From contig BCJC01000001.1 of assembly GCA_001600175.1 (NCBI GenBank), forward strand, positions 1,568,065 through 1,632,064: 64,000 bases of DNA. Direction: 5' to 3'. How positions within the stretch are numbered: the stretch's first letter is position 1; each line of letters begins with the position of its first letter. Positions 1 to 12,400 of the stretch are shown in pieces. Source of the DNA: Erythrobasidium yunnanense. Lineage: Eukaryota; Basidiomycota; Cystobasidiomycetes; Erythrobasidiales; Erythrobasidiaceae. The notes beneath the pieces were generated by a model, which was not told the DNA's origin, made no database searches, and saw only the letters and a list, made by a program, of their open reading frames with translations. Made by a program: the position numbers and the translations under genes.

Positions 1-1398
1 AAGTCATCGCTGTAGTCCATTATTAGTGGAATGAACAGAAACTGATGCTTAAGCGAACGTACTGTCAACGAGGACAAGCGGCAGCACCATCAGGTAGGCA
101 GTGACGGTCTGCTTCAGGTGAACGCCATATATGGTTGGCAGTGGGAGGGTCAAGAGTCTCTCCATGCCGGCGAACTCCGAAACCAAGGACGATAGAGCAG
201 TAGTCATGGCGTTGTATCCGGCTGGTCCGACACTTTCTAGTAAACCCTGAGCTCGACATTCTGCATGTGAGGAGAACTTAGCAGATGCCCTCTACTATTG
301 CCCGATTAACCTGCTCACTAGCAAAATAAAGCTGCAAGCGATGTGCGATCACGATAGGTAGGGGAAGAGTCGGTCTGCCTTCAAGCTTGTGGATAATGAC
401 TGTTTCATCATCGTAGACCCTTTGTGAGAGCAATGGTGAGGTTGCATCGGGTGCACCGGCTGCAGAGGTTGATGTACCAAGGGATGTCATACTGGCTTTG
501 TTGGCAAGGCTTGTATGACCTTGAGGGAGGTAATCGGCGCTATGCAGAACAATGGTGATTTCAGCCTGGTACGATATATGAACATGGACGGATCCCCACT
601 CTACCGCTCCGTAGCCATAGCCCTGCTTCTTAAATCTTTCTAGAAGCTGGTGAGGCAGTACGGCACGGAGATCTTCGTAGTCTGTACCATACTCCATTCG
701 GACATGATGTTTAGCAGCCACCACCTATTGCGAATCTACTCCATTAGCGCTTTGTATGGCGTGACGACCTTCAGCCAAACTTACGAATCCCACCATAAGC
801 CTGAGAGCAGCGATCTTTTCTTTCTTCTCTTCTTCGCCATAGTCCCCGGTTTGGTAAGGTACTCGTTCGCCCATGCTGTTTAGCCTGCCTTGGCTGTAGA
901 CTGCTGCTCCGATGGAAATCCACATGATTCGAGCGAGGTTACGGACACCATTGGACATATTTGAAAAGAGTGTGCGTCCCTCTTGCCATCTTGCATATGC
1001 AGTAGAATTGCGAAAGACCAGCTACAGATAGGTACGGTGTTAGTCTTTGTTACATCTTCCCTCTGATCCTACTCACCAGAAGACCGACCACAACGGACAA
1101 CAGAGGGACAACGTTGTTTGTCAATCCGAGATCAGTCCCATAAACGAGGTCTGCGACTGCTACAAGAGTTGACCAAAGCGTAATGACCAGGACCGGGCGA
1201 AATACGCGTCTGCGGGACTGAAGTCATGAGCATAAGGAGGATAGATGGTGATAAGCATATGTACGGTATGGTAGACGCGCGCATCCTAAATACGTCGGCG
1301 AACCACGAGACCTCAGACAGCTTGCGTTTATGCGTTTCTTCGACTTCGGCCTGGAGGAGAGCTGAAAACGCTGATGATACTTGAGGGAGGGATGGCAT
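1..1398 (-). CDS. Bestrophin/UPF0187-family anion channel, 3' end cut by window
   Basis: A membrane protein of the bestrophin/UPF0187 family (putative chloride or anion channel). Exons, read right to left: 1265-1398, 1077-1209, 1021-785, 724-296, 246-63, 9 to beyond position 1; all phases fit and give about 375 residues. After splicing, family landmarks appear in order: STIPRVFRPVLVITLW (first membrane helix), FRNSTAYARWQEGR, VRNLARIMW, FVVAAKHHVRMEYG, and GPAGYNAM followed by LTLPLPTIYGVHLKQT and a hydrophobic helix ending VLPLVLVDT. The start at MPSLPQ is the first ATG inside the conserved exon; the frame is open further upstream, so a longer N-terminus is possible. It is divergent from the AFG1 gene with a 248-bp gap. 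Membrane localisation (plasma or internal) cannot be told from the sequence. Family call is firm; the exact channel selectivity is inference. Confidence 0.85.
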
Positions 1399-1646
1399 GG
1401 GAATAAATTTGGGATTTAGTAGGCGGTTAGTTGTCAGTGTCAGCTTTAAGCAAAGGAGCGACGACCAAACCACCTTGCTATGCTTTGCGCACAACTCGGA
1501 CAAAGGACATATCCATATAGCTTCGCGAGCAAAGTAGACGCAGCACAAAGACCATACCTATCGCAACTTTCGCAATCAATCTGATAAACCGGCTGCCGCT
1601 CGAGATCAGCGAAGATAGGGGTCAGCTCCTACCGAAACATACGAAA
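1399..1646. promoter_or_regulatory. Shared divergent promoter, bestrophin-like gene / AFG1
   Basis: This is the only space between the starts of two divergent genes, so both core promoters should lie here. I see no TATA box or recognised operator. Confidence 0.45.
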
Positions 1647-3472
1647 ATGCGCGCTGCGACAGCTTCAACGTCTGTTTTGAGGTGCACATGCAGCGCGAGA
1701 ACGGCGAACGCAACGCGGCCTGCGAGCTGGATCCAGAAACAAAGGCCTTTTTCGCAGATAGCGGCTGCCGACCCCTCAGCAAAAACCAGGAAATCTAGAT
1801 TTCAGCAGCAAGAACAGCGTATACAGCAATGTCGCACACTCCATGCGACGCCTGCGCAAGATCCACTGAAGCCGGTAGCTTCTTCTTCTACGAGTTCGGC
1901 GCCAGAAAGGGCGTCCAGCGCACAGTGGAAACCTGGACCGGCAGCTCTATACGAAGAAAGAGTAGAGACAGGGCTTCTACGACGTGATGATCACCAGCTC
2001 AAAATTCTGGAAGACCTGCAATCCTTATACGATGCCGTCCTTACATACGAACCTCCGCCAGTGCCGGATCCAGCTGCAGATCTGCCCACAGAAGCTTCAA
2101 GGCGTGGAGGTATATTCAGCAACCTCTTTGGACTCTCTGCGCCAGAGCCACCGGCTATCCCTGCGATACCTGAAAACGTGCCAAAGAGCTTGTATCTCTT
2201 CGGCGACGTGGGATGCGGAAAGTCTATGCTCATGGACCTTCTATATGAGTGTCTGCCCGATACACTAGGCAAGCGGAGGGTGCACTTTCATGCGGTAAGC
2301 TAACGACGACCGCTCTATCTATCATTTACTGACCGAGCCTTTTCTGCCTCTAGTTCATGATAGATGTTCACAAGCGATTACATAGAATGGCAGCGGAGCA
2401 TCGTGCGCTCACGGGCGATGCGATAGTGCCTGTCGCGCGCGAGATAGCAAGAGAATGCCGTATATTGTGCTTCGACGAGTTTCAAGTGACAGACATAGCG
2501 GATGCTATGATACTCCGGCGGCTGCTGGAGAGTCTGATGGGGTATGGCTTCATTATAATTATGACATCCAAGTGGGTCAGCCTTGCGAAGTTGCCAGCCA
2601 AACGCTTATTGACGATCGATTTGTTCGCAGTCGCGCGCCAGACGATCTATATAAGAATGGCATACAACGCACTTCTTTCGTCCCGTGCATAGAGCTGCTC
2701 AAATTACGCTGTGTCGTCAAAGATCTCGACTCCAAAACCGACTACCGCAAACTACCCCGAGCGCTCAGCAAAGTCTACTACCACCCAGTAACACCCGAAA
2801 ACCGGCTAGAGTTCAGCAAACTATTTGAAGGGATGGCCGATGGGGAACAAGTGCAGCATAACAGGCATGTAGATGTCTGGGGTCGGAAAGTTATAGTTCC
2901 CTGCAGTACAAGCAAAATCGCAAGTTTCAGCTTTGAGGAGCTCTGTGGACAGCCGAGATCGGCGGCGGACTATATTGAGATAGTCAGCAACTTCGAGACT
3001 ATCTTCATCGAAAATATCCCGCAACTCACCTTGAGCGAGAGGGATCAGGTGCGCTTCCCCCTCATACAGATGAAATGGTCTCATACTGATCCATATTGCA
3101 GGCCCGTCGCTTCATCCTCTTCATAGACGCAGCCTATGAAAGCAAAACGAAGCTCCTGACGCTCTCAGACGTTCCAATCCAGCAAACTTTCTCAGACAAG
3201 CGCTCAGCAGCTTCAGAAGCCTATTCAGCGCATCAGAGAAGCATGATGGATGACCTGGGTCTGAACGCCGATACTGTGGGAGCAAGCTCGATCTTTACGG
3301 GAGATGAGGAGGTCTTCGCTTTCGCGAGAGCAGTCGTAAGTGGCTTTTTGAGCTCTGCCCTGTATATATGAATGAATGGAGCTGATGTTTATTGCGCTGT
3401 GTACAGTCGCGGCTGCATGAAATGGGGACGAGAGCTTGGGCAGAACGTGTGAGAGGTGGTGAAAGCAGTTAA
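1647..3472 (+). CDS. AFG1: AFG1/LACE1-type mitochondrial AAA-like ATPase
   Basis: Homologue of yeast Afg1 and human LACE1/AFG1L, a mitochondrial ATPase tied to respiratory-complex quality control. Exons 1647-2294, 2354-2571, 2631-3048, 3102-3335 and 3407-3472 give 527 residues with all phases consistent. Visible motifs are Walker [13 protein letters not shown], Walker [12 protein letters not shown], then MILRRLLE and the arginine-containing MTSNRAPDDLY, all in the order of the family. The first hundred or so residues are rich in A, R, S and T and have a mitochondrial-presequence look. The C-terminal segment [15 protein letters not shown] is also typical. The gene converges on MED31 with an 85-bp gap. 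Confidence 0.93.
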
Positions 3473-3557
3473 ATGTTAGAGAGGCAGTGGGTAGCAGATG
3501 TACATAGTCTTTCAGTCGTAGATACAACAACAAATCAGTATACCCACTACGATGCAG

Positions 3558-4122
3558 CTAGCTGCTTTTACTTGATTCCGCTTGCGCCGGCACATTCTCT
3601 GGCGGCTGACCATGAGCTATCTCCTGCCTCTTCTCCTCGTCGTCTGCTGCTTTGCCTTCTCCTTCCGGACTAACACCGTCTTCTAATCGTTCTCTCCACG
3701 CTTTCCAATGCTCGACCTGTATCTTTGCCAATTCTCCTATCGTAGCATCGTGCATCAATGCTTCCCTAAAACTCTGGCTTTTGATGAGCAATTCCAGATG
3801 ATGGAGGCATTGAGGATACTGGATGAACTTGCTATATCTGGGCTGCTTGAAATACTCGAGATGCAGAAGGTAATTCTGGAAGGACGGGTCGGCCAAAGTG
3901 CCTTGTTGCGCTAGAGCTGTACGAGCTGCATTAGACTTGGCCGTGACAGAGCTGTTGAGCTGAATTCATGTACTTTGCAGATAGAATGGGTTCGCTAGGC
4001 ATTGCACAAACTTGTCGACCAGATTCAGCCGGGGCTTCGCGATTACGAGGGAGTGCAACAAGAACCTCTAAGTCGGTCTCAAAGCGCGTTCGCTGTGCAT
4101 CCTTGTACGCGTCAGATGCCAT
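3558..4122 (-). CDS. MED31: Mediator complex subunit 31 (SOH1)
   Basis: Subunit of the middle module of Mediator, the RNA polymerase II co-activator. Exons 4122-4066, 4010-3974 and 3916-3558 give 150 residues. The conserved Med31 block is complete: RTRFETDLEFVQCLANPFYL, LAQQGTLADPSFQNYLLHLE, then KFIQYPQCLHHLELL. The 37-nt middle exon is needed to restore FVQCLANPFYLQT. A charged, probably disordered tail of about 50 residues follows the domain. Its start is 181 bp from the stop of the first SMC6 copy, same strand. Confidence 0.93.
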
Positions 4123-4303
4123 GCTGAATAGGAGGGTTTACGAAATCATCGAAAGAATCGGTACATTGCATACAAGTGCACGTCTCAAAACGGCCAAGAC
4201 CCAAGAATATAACAGAGTAGCTAGAGAAGCTGAAGAAAGAATGAATAGCCACAGCATAGTACGAGAATATGGAAGGGCGAGAGAAAGAAGAAAGAAACGG
4301 CGA

Positions 4304-7300
4304 TCAGCTTTCGGCCGCCAGAATACCTTGGTTACGCTCAGGATCAGCCTGCAGTGATTCACCTTAGTCAGATCAATAAAGACAGCACATGCAAGAAATA
4401 GGAGCCTACAATCTGAATGACCTTCACTCCTGGCAGGTGAGCATAGCCCTGGAGTGCCTGCGGTGTGATGAGGATCATCTGTGTCGCATTGCTGCTCTGC
4501 CCGACCGAGATGAGCATGTTCGTAGCGATCTTGCGATTCACTGCATCCATATACACGTCGTACTCATCCAGACCACGGACTGGACAGCCGGCAACTTGCC
4601 AGAGAGACAGGAGGAGACAAATGGTCGAAAATGATCTGTCAGACGAACGGCGATGCATTAGACAAATCGAAGCGTCTTTGCAACAGGTGTACGAACTCAC
4701 TTCTCACCACCGGATAGAGACGATACATCCTTGGTTTTTTGTGAGCTTTGGGCGCCGGATCCGTCATCGTCAGTATTGATGCGTATCTCAAGCGTCTTTT
4801 CATCGTGCTCAAATTTAAGCTCTCCCGAATCTGCATTGCACGGTCAGCTCTTGGGCGAAGGGATGTACCTAGATGAGAGGTGTCTTACAGCGCCGGGTAC
4901 TCAAATGGTAAAGGAACAGCATTCGAGCACGAACAGAGATAAGGTCCCGAAAGTCTATCCATCGCAGCAATCGTGTCTCCAAGGAGCCCATCAGGGCCTG
5001 TAAAGATTTGTAAACAGAAGCTTCGAATTCAGTGGCCTGAAATTACCTCAACAACCGTTTTGAGATCCTCAACCAGAGCGTTGGCTTCCTCGTAGTCTTG
5101 CCTGGCTTTGACCAAGCGTCCATGGATCTCTTCGGCATTTCCGCCAAGGCTGCGCACATTGCCTGAAGATCAGAGTCAACATTTTCCAGTCTATCGAAGA
5201 AACTTGCCTCTGATGCCTTTCACGAAGCGTCTTTTTGAGACTTGCGATGGTCTTGCCCAGTTTGACTTTCGAACTACCATCCAGGTTGACATCTTCCCTA
5301 GGGCAGATGTCGGAAGCTTCGCTAATAGCTTCATCCAGTCGGACAGCAAAAGCTTCCACGATTTTTGTAGCCTCATCCAGACCCTCTTGCGCTCTAGTGC
5401 GCGAAGCTGTACGCTGTCTAAGGCCAGCTTCGATACCTATCCTTTCCGTAACGAGTCTCTCGATTTCAACATCCTGGTTTTGCTGAATCATACGACGTTG
5501 TTCTTGCAGATGCCGAAGGTCCGTTAGGGCTCTCTTGGAGTCATGGACAGGAATCTGAAGCTCCCTAATTTGCTCTTCCGCAGCAGCCATTTGCGCCTTT
5601 GTGATTTTGATGCCGTCCAATGCTTCCTTGTTTACAAATGACAGTCAACTTAGCTTCCGGAGGCGCGTAGTGGGATAGCTATCTTACATCTTTGGCATTC
5701 TGGATAGCTTGGATACTCGGCGGTTGGCGCTCTTTGGCCTCCTCAGCCAGATCCTCCGCCTTGTGTTTCAGACCAGGAATTCGCTGAGCGATTCGCCTGT
5801 GTTCCTCCTGCGATCGCGTTCAGCACTCGACCCTCGATCTTTCGTTGGTGTAACTGACCTGATATCCCCGACTCTGAGCGTAGAGCTCGCTGACCTCTCT
5901 GTCCATCGTCCTGAGACGCTCTTGAATCTCCCGAAGGCGGGTCTCGGCCTCTTGACGGGACTGTTGCGCAGCCCTGTTTACCATCGCCGTTAGCGCATGC
6001 CTTGTATACGATATCTTGACAGCACACCTCAAATCACCCTCCGGATCTTTGGTCAGACGCGATCCCCGTTTCCAGTCGTTGAGGGCTATCATTCGAGCTC
6101 CCTTGCCCCTGATTAACATTTTCTTGAGCTGGGTAGCTCATTTTCAATAAGCTTGTTGGACTTACATCCCACCGAGCTGGTACGCATCAGCTGAATAGCA
6201 GCTCCCTACGTTGAATGGTTTGTTCCTCATGATCGCATCGCCCTCAGCACGCTCGCGCACAATGATGTTGCGCTCGATGTCCTTGGCGTCCACTAATAGC
6301 TTCAGGACGTACTTGTTCTCAATAGTGAGAATGTCGCAGAACGTAGTGTATTGGGGACCAGGACCTGCAAGGATTTTTAAGCTGGAGGCTAGATCACATT
6401 GCAGCACGGAGCCACGCACCACCGTGCCTCCAGGCTGTCTCCCAGTCGTCATCCCATTGCACGAGCTGGACATAGTTGCGACTGGGTGTTGGACGATGTA
6501 GGTAAGGTTACGTTATTACCTAGTGAAGAGAGTGGATACTCACGCGCCTCGAATCTTGCGGATGAGAGCATTTAAGCGCTCCCTGTCAGGTTGGTTCGTA
6601 ACGATAAAGCTGTTTAGCCTCTCGGCGAAGTATGCCTCGCACAATCGGCTGAAATCAGGCTCCTTAAGCTTCACGTAGCGTCCTATAGGCCCGATCTAAG
6701 AGCCGCGTCTGTTCAGGATACTATCTATCATGTGCTGCCGGGTTCGCGAACCTACAGGTTTCTCTCGCCAGTTCGGCTCTCTGTCGATAGCGCTGAGTAT
6801 GGCAACCGTGTGAGGTCCAAATGCGTGCATAGCATTCGATCGGCGGTCTTGCATGCCTCTTATGGTAGCTTCCAACTGCACAAGAGCCTGCTGTGCAGCT
6901 GCTTGATCATGTCTGATCGGTTCCATCTGATGCTTCTTGTCCTCGGCTTCCAGCTTACATCGAATCGATTTATCTTTGGCAGTCGCAGTTTCCGTGGTGA
7001 GAGCTTGGAGCTGTAGATTGACTTCCTCAAATCGCCGCTGGACACGTTCCCGCTTCTCGCGGGTATCGTTATCAATGAACCTCAATGCTTCCACTAAATC
7101 TGCGTCGCACTTGGTGACTTGCCCCTCTAGTCTATCGAGGTCGGACTTCATCTGTTGCTGTTCCGTCTTAACAGCTCCAATTCTGGCAGTCGCGTCATCG
7201 ATCTTCTGTTTCAGATTGGCCATTTCATTCTCACCAGCTCCGTTGTCCATCGCTTCCCTGGTAGCTTCGGCCACGTTGACCGCGGTATTAGCAGCTTCTA

Positions 7301-8993
7301 GCTTCTGTCTGAGCTCACAAACAGATTCTTCGTATTTAACCACTTTGGCTTCTTGAGTCATCTGTTCCTTGTTGGCGTGGAACATCTGCTTCTCAATGTC
7401 CACAACCTGGACCCAAGCGAGCTCATTCTTGAGGTTCTTGATCTTAATCTCGACATTCTTGGTAGCTTTGATTTCCTGCCAAGCTGCAGAAGCTTGTGTT
7501 TCAAGGTCTTTAAGCTCTTCTAAGCGCCCTTCCTTAACGCTAAGAATAGACATGATAGTCTGGATTTGTTCGTCGAGCTTCTCGTAACCCTCCTTGAGCT
7601 GAGCAAGGTGAGTTCCCACCATGAAAAACTTGTATTTGTCGGTAGGCTTCTGCGAGTGTAGGAACATCTTGGCCATGTCTTGATTGAGGATCTGCAGACG
7701 TTGGATCTATGTAAGCCCGCGTTATGAACCTTGAATAGAGATCATTGTTTCCCCACATTAACGGGATTGTCCATCTGAATGTTGAAGTGATCGCACATGG
7801 CTGCAAGTTCATCTCGCCTAGTCGTGACAGTCTTCGTCTGATAGTCTGCAATTCTATAGCTGCCACCGCCTTCTGCATTGACTCTTCGGGTAATAAAGAT
7901 AGTGTGACCATAAGTAGCGTATTTGTACGCCTCTGGACCCTTGTTTCGCAATGAGACAATGACTTCGCAGTATCTATAAGAATTCCAGGTCAGTCCGACG
8001 AGTAGCGCTCCAGGCAGAACAACGGACGCACGCTGCGCCCTTCTGAACAAAGTCGGACAGAGTTTTCGCTCGATTCTGCAGTCATCGATCAGCATGATGA
8101 GCAGCAAAAGAAGCCAGCAGATGCTGCGCACTGTAACAGAAGCCTTGGTGCCGAAAGCAAATACCAGAGCCGTAAGGATAACGGACTTTCCACCTTTGAA
8201 GCGACGGTCAACATGCGGCTCACGTACAAATGGCAAAACGCACTGCCATTATGTCCGATAATGAAGTTGATTTGCGGATCGAGCTTGACTTCCAAGAATT
8301 TGTGACACATAAAGTTCTTGAGGCTGCCGATTGTGCTATGCCTATCAGCTTGATGCGCGCATGAACTTGGAAGGGCAAGGAGGGTGTAACGCACACTATT
8401 GTATGAACCACGCCAGACTCTGCGATAGTCTACGGCCCACACCACGCGTCAGCAAGCGATTTCGAATTAGTATAAGGCAGGTTTCGCGCGCACGCCTTCC
8501 TCTTGGTCAATCCGCATGTCATCTGCGCCTCGCCGAACAGCCTCTTCTTCTTCCGCATCTTCCTCGTCGGCGATTCCAGTATAATTTCCATCCTCGTTCT
8601 CACCCCCCATCATCTCGACATCGTCACTCTGGTTCGCCGCCTTGCGCTTCTTACTTCTAGCAGTTTCAGAAGTAGATTGAAAAGCTGTAGACTCGACTTG
8701 GTTGTCGTCTTCTTCGCTTTCTTCAGCATCTTTGGAGACTGCGCCTGACGAGTCTGAATGACGAGGGGCCCGGCTAGTGCTTGCCTTTGGGGTCTTACGC
8801 GAAGCTGTACTTGTATTGTTAAGGCGCAATCGCTGCGCGAGATGTCTCAGCTTTCGGTTGTAACCAGCTGCATTTCATCGCGAGAAAGTAGGCCCACTTT
8901 GGGTGACGAGCCTGCCGACAAGAGGGCTACATGTTGCTGCTCGTCCTCGTCGTCCTCGATAGGGACTCTGCGCTTTCCACCGCTGCTGACCAT
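4304..8993 (-). CDS. SMC6: SMC6 paralogue, tandem copy 1 (downstream copy)
   Basis: ATPase subunit of the Smc5/6 complex, which acts in homologous-recombination repair and replication stress in the nucleus. Twenty exons give about 1190 residues. The parts seen in order are an acidic N-terminal tail; TIVLKNFMCHKFLEVKL and Walker A GHNGSGKS; a long coiled coil starting KMFLHSQKPTDKYKFF; the hinge around IGPIGRYVKL; a second coiled coil; signature LSGGEKSFSTICLLLSLW; and Walker B GLDEYDVYMD. The last residues are ADPERNQGILAAES. All 19 introns sit at the same positions and phases as in the neighbouring copy, and no stop or frame break was found. One intron (5150-5207) uses a GC donor instead of GT. 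By eye about two thirds of residues match copy 2, with the heads and hinge best conserved. Both copies therefore look functional. Confidence 0.9.
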
Positions 8994-9423
8994 CGTTTTT
9001 CCAAGCTGCGTCTCGTGCAGGATAGAAAAATGTTTATTCGACGCGTCCAGGCAGCCGTGATACGTTGCGTTGAGTTGGGCCTACGTAATTTGCATGTGAG
9101 AAGGCCTCTTGAGGCTCTGCGAACACTTGTCGACGGGTGCCAGCTCTAGAATCAGACGGCGTGCTCTCAAGATTCGGTTTCTTGTATGTCAGTCCAGAGC
9201 GCCTTCACTATGCTTCCTGATAAGTATTGGACACCATGGTCATTCGTTTAAGTATATTGGAAACATTGCAAAGTATTGGTTGTTTGCATATATAGATGTA
9301 CACGGGAGAAAACGATAAGAAAGTAGAAGTGAAGGTCGCTAAGGTAGCTAGAGAAACTGGAAAGACAGATTCGGCGTACTACTACAACAATGAACGGCGA
9401 GAGGAAAGCGGAGAAGGGCTCGA
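8994..9423. other. Spacer between the two SMC6 copies
   Basis: A 430-bp spacer holding the promoter of copy 1 and the 3' flank of copy 2. The 3' flanks of the two copies share words such as GTAGCTAGAGAA, so the duplicated unit included some 3' sequence. No gene is seen here. Confidence 0.5.
9041..9046. promoter_or_regulatory. MCB-like element ACGCGT upstream of SMC6 copy 1
   Basis: The palindrome ACGCGT lies about 48 bp upstream of the start codon. It is the MluI cell-cycle box bound by the MBF factor in yeasts, which drives G1/S genes including DNA-repair and replication genes. The same word lies at a like distance before copy 2. Function here is inference. Confidence 0.45.
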
Positions 9424-12400
9424 TCAGCTCTCAGCAGCCAGAATACCTTGGTTTCGCTCCGGATCAGCCTGTGGGCGAGCGTATCAGTCAGAGTAATATA
9501 GACATCATGCGGGGAAGGGAGGGGGCCTACAATTCTGATAAGCTTGACTCCTGGCAAGTGGGCATAGCCCTGCAATGCCTGCGGCGTGATGAGGATCATC
9601 TGCGTGGCATTGCTGCTCTGCCCGACCGAGATGAGCATATTCGTAGCGATCTTGCGGTTGACGGCGTCCATGTAGACATCGTACTCGTCCAGACCGCGGA
9701 TAGGGCAGCCAGCAGCTTGCCAGAGCGACAGAAGAAGACAGATAGTCGAGAACGATCTGAAGAAGATCGTCAGATACTCGGCCTGTGGCATCAGTCGGAG
9801 TCGCGACTTACTTTTCTCCACCAGACAAGGTGGAAACGTCCTTCGCAGCTTTCTGTGTATTCTGCGTCGAGCCGTCGTCATCCGTCTTGACACGCAATTC
9901 GAGCTTCTGTTCCGTATGCTTGAAGCGGAGTTCGCCAGAGTCTGATCGCAGGTCATTAGTAGACTTTATGATTCCGCTTAAAAATTCCCCTTACAGCCTC
10001 TGGTGCTCAGATAGTAAAGGAAGAGCATTCGAGCACGAGTGGTGATCAGCTCTCGGAAGTTTGCCCATCTGTCCACTCGCTTTTCATGCGCCTTCGTCAG
10101 ACTCTGCAGACACACTTCCATCAGCGAAGAACTTGACCACCCATTGGTCGGACTCACCTTTACAGCCAACTTGAGGTCGTCAACCAGGCTCTTAGCATCT
10201 TCGTAGTCTTGCCTAGCTTTCAGGTAGCGTCGATAGATCTCCTCGGTGTTTCCGCCAAGACTGTGCAGGCAGCACCAGCTCGACTCAGTAACTTTCCGTA
10301 GCGAACAGCGAGCAATACGTACCTCTTCTCCTTCTCACGGAGTGCTTTCTCGAGGGTATTTATTGCCTTCTCGATCTTGTTTCTGGATTTCGCGTTCTCC
10401 AGATTGACGTCTTCTCTAGGACAGATGTCCGAAGCTTGCGTCATAGCTTGTTCCAGACGAGCCGCGAAACCTTCTGCGATCCTTGTTGCTTCGTCTAGGC
10501 CTTCTCGAGCCCTGTTGCGGGAGGTCTTTCGCTGATTCAGCCCAGTCTCCAATTCTATTCTCTTAGTGACGAGCGTCTCGATCTCTTGGTACTGGTTTTG
10601 CTGAATCATGCGACGCTGCTCTTGAAGGTTCAGGCAATCGGTCAACGCTCTTTTATAGCCGGGCACAGGAGCCTGCAGCTCCCTGATCTGCTCTTCTGCA
10701 GCCGCCTTCTGCGCCTTGGTGTTCTTGATCTCGTCCAACGTTTCCTGATGCGTACAAAATAAGCATGGACTCGCCTTTCGATAGTGAAGCAGCTGGCTTA
10801 CATCTTTTGCAGACTGAATAGCTTGTACACTTGGCGGCTGACGCTCTTTGGCCTCTTCAGCCAAATCCTCTGCTTTGTTGTTGAGAGGCTGAATCTGTCG
10901 AGCAGCCCGGCCCGATTCGTCCTGTGATCCGAGTCAGCATGCGGTTGTCAACGATCGTCGCTGAAAAACTGACCTGGCTTCTTCGGCTTCGAGCGTAGAG
11001 CTCGCCGACCTCTCTTTCCATAGCTCTAAGGCGCTCATTGATCTCGCGAACGCGAATCTCCGCTTCTTGACGTTGCTGTTGCGCAGCCCTGTGTGATTTG
11101 TACGATCAGGGAAAGACCTCTTGCGACACCTTGACAACATACCTGAAGTCACCCTCGACGTCTTTGGTAAGGCGAGACGCCCATTTCCACTCATTGAGGG
11201 CAATCATACGGGCTCCCGCACCCCTTCGAGAAGCGCAATCAGCTACGCAATTCTTCGATATCCCGATTTAAGGAAACTTACATTCCACCAAGGCGATAGC
11301 AGTCGGCCGAGAGACAGGTCGTGACTCTTGCTGGCTGATTTCTCATGATTGCATCACCTTCAGCGCGCTCGCGCACTAGAATGCTTGACTCGATCTTTGC
11401 TGTGTCGACTAGAAGCTTGAGTACATACTTGTTCTCGATAGTGAGAATGTCGTGGAGCGTCTTGTATTGCCTATCAGGGGCTACACAATTTATCGGTGTC
11501 AGCCTTGACGATGATCGAACAGATGTAGGTTTACGTCACGTACCACCCCTCATGTACTCTCCCTCGAATCGATCGTCCCACTGTACGAGCTGGACATTAT
11601 GTCGACTGCAGACGAACGGGTATTTAGCTCACCACTCGCTCAGGAACCGACGCAAGTCGTATACGCACGCGCCCCTATGATTGCGGATCAGGGTGTTCAA
11701 CCGCTGTCTGTCGCCCTCGTTCGTAACAATGAAGCTGTTGAGTGTTTCGCCGAAAAGCGATTCGCACAATTTGCCATAGGTGCCATCGGTGAGCTTTACA
11801 TAGCGGCCGATAGGTCCGATCTAGTCGCCGACGTTAGTATAGCGTCTACTGGGTGTGGTTTGCGAGACTTACAGGCTTCTCCTGCCAGCTTCTCTCTCTG
11901 TCGATTGCGGTCAGGACAGCCACGGCGTGCGGTCCGAAAGCGTTCATAGCATTCGATCTCCGGCCCTCAATACCTCTGATGATAGCTTCCGACTGCATCA
12001 GAGTCTGTTGCGCCGCTTCTTGGTCATTTCTAATAGCTTCCATCTGGCGCTTCTTATCCTCCGCATCCATTTTGAACTGTGCAGCTTTGGCCTTGGCGGT
12101 CGTAGTTTCCATGCTGAGAGCCTCGATCTGCGCATTCACTTCATCGAGCTTCTGTTGAGCTCGCTCTCGTTTCTCGCGGGTGTTGTCGTCCGTAAGCTTT
12201 AAGGCTGCTTCCATCTCTGCATCGCATTTGCGGACTTGTCCTTCCAATCTTTCGAGGTCGGCTATCATTTGACGTTGTTCAGTCTTGACCGCCCTCGTCC
12301 TGGCGTTCGCATCATCGATCTTCTTCTTCAGGTTCGCCATTTCTTCCTCTCCAGCTGCGTTGTCCATCTCTTCTCGATTCGCCTCAGCCGCTGCTACAGC

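Noticed and set aside
6732-7587. Plus-strand open frames of up to 139 residues
   Set aside because: Antisense to the first SMC6 coiled coil; the minus strand holds the conserved protein across exon junctions.
4304-8993. SMC6 copy 1 as a pseudogene
   Set aside because: Considered because the copy is diverged, but every exon remains in frame, both nucleotide-binding motifs are intact and all introns have usable sites (one GC donor).
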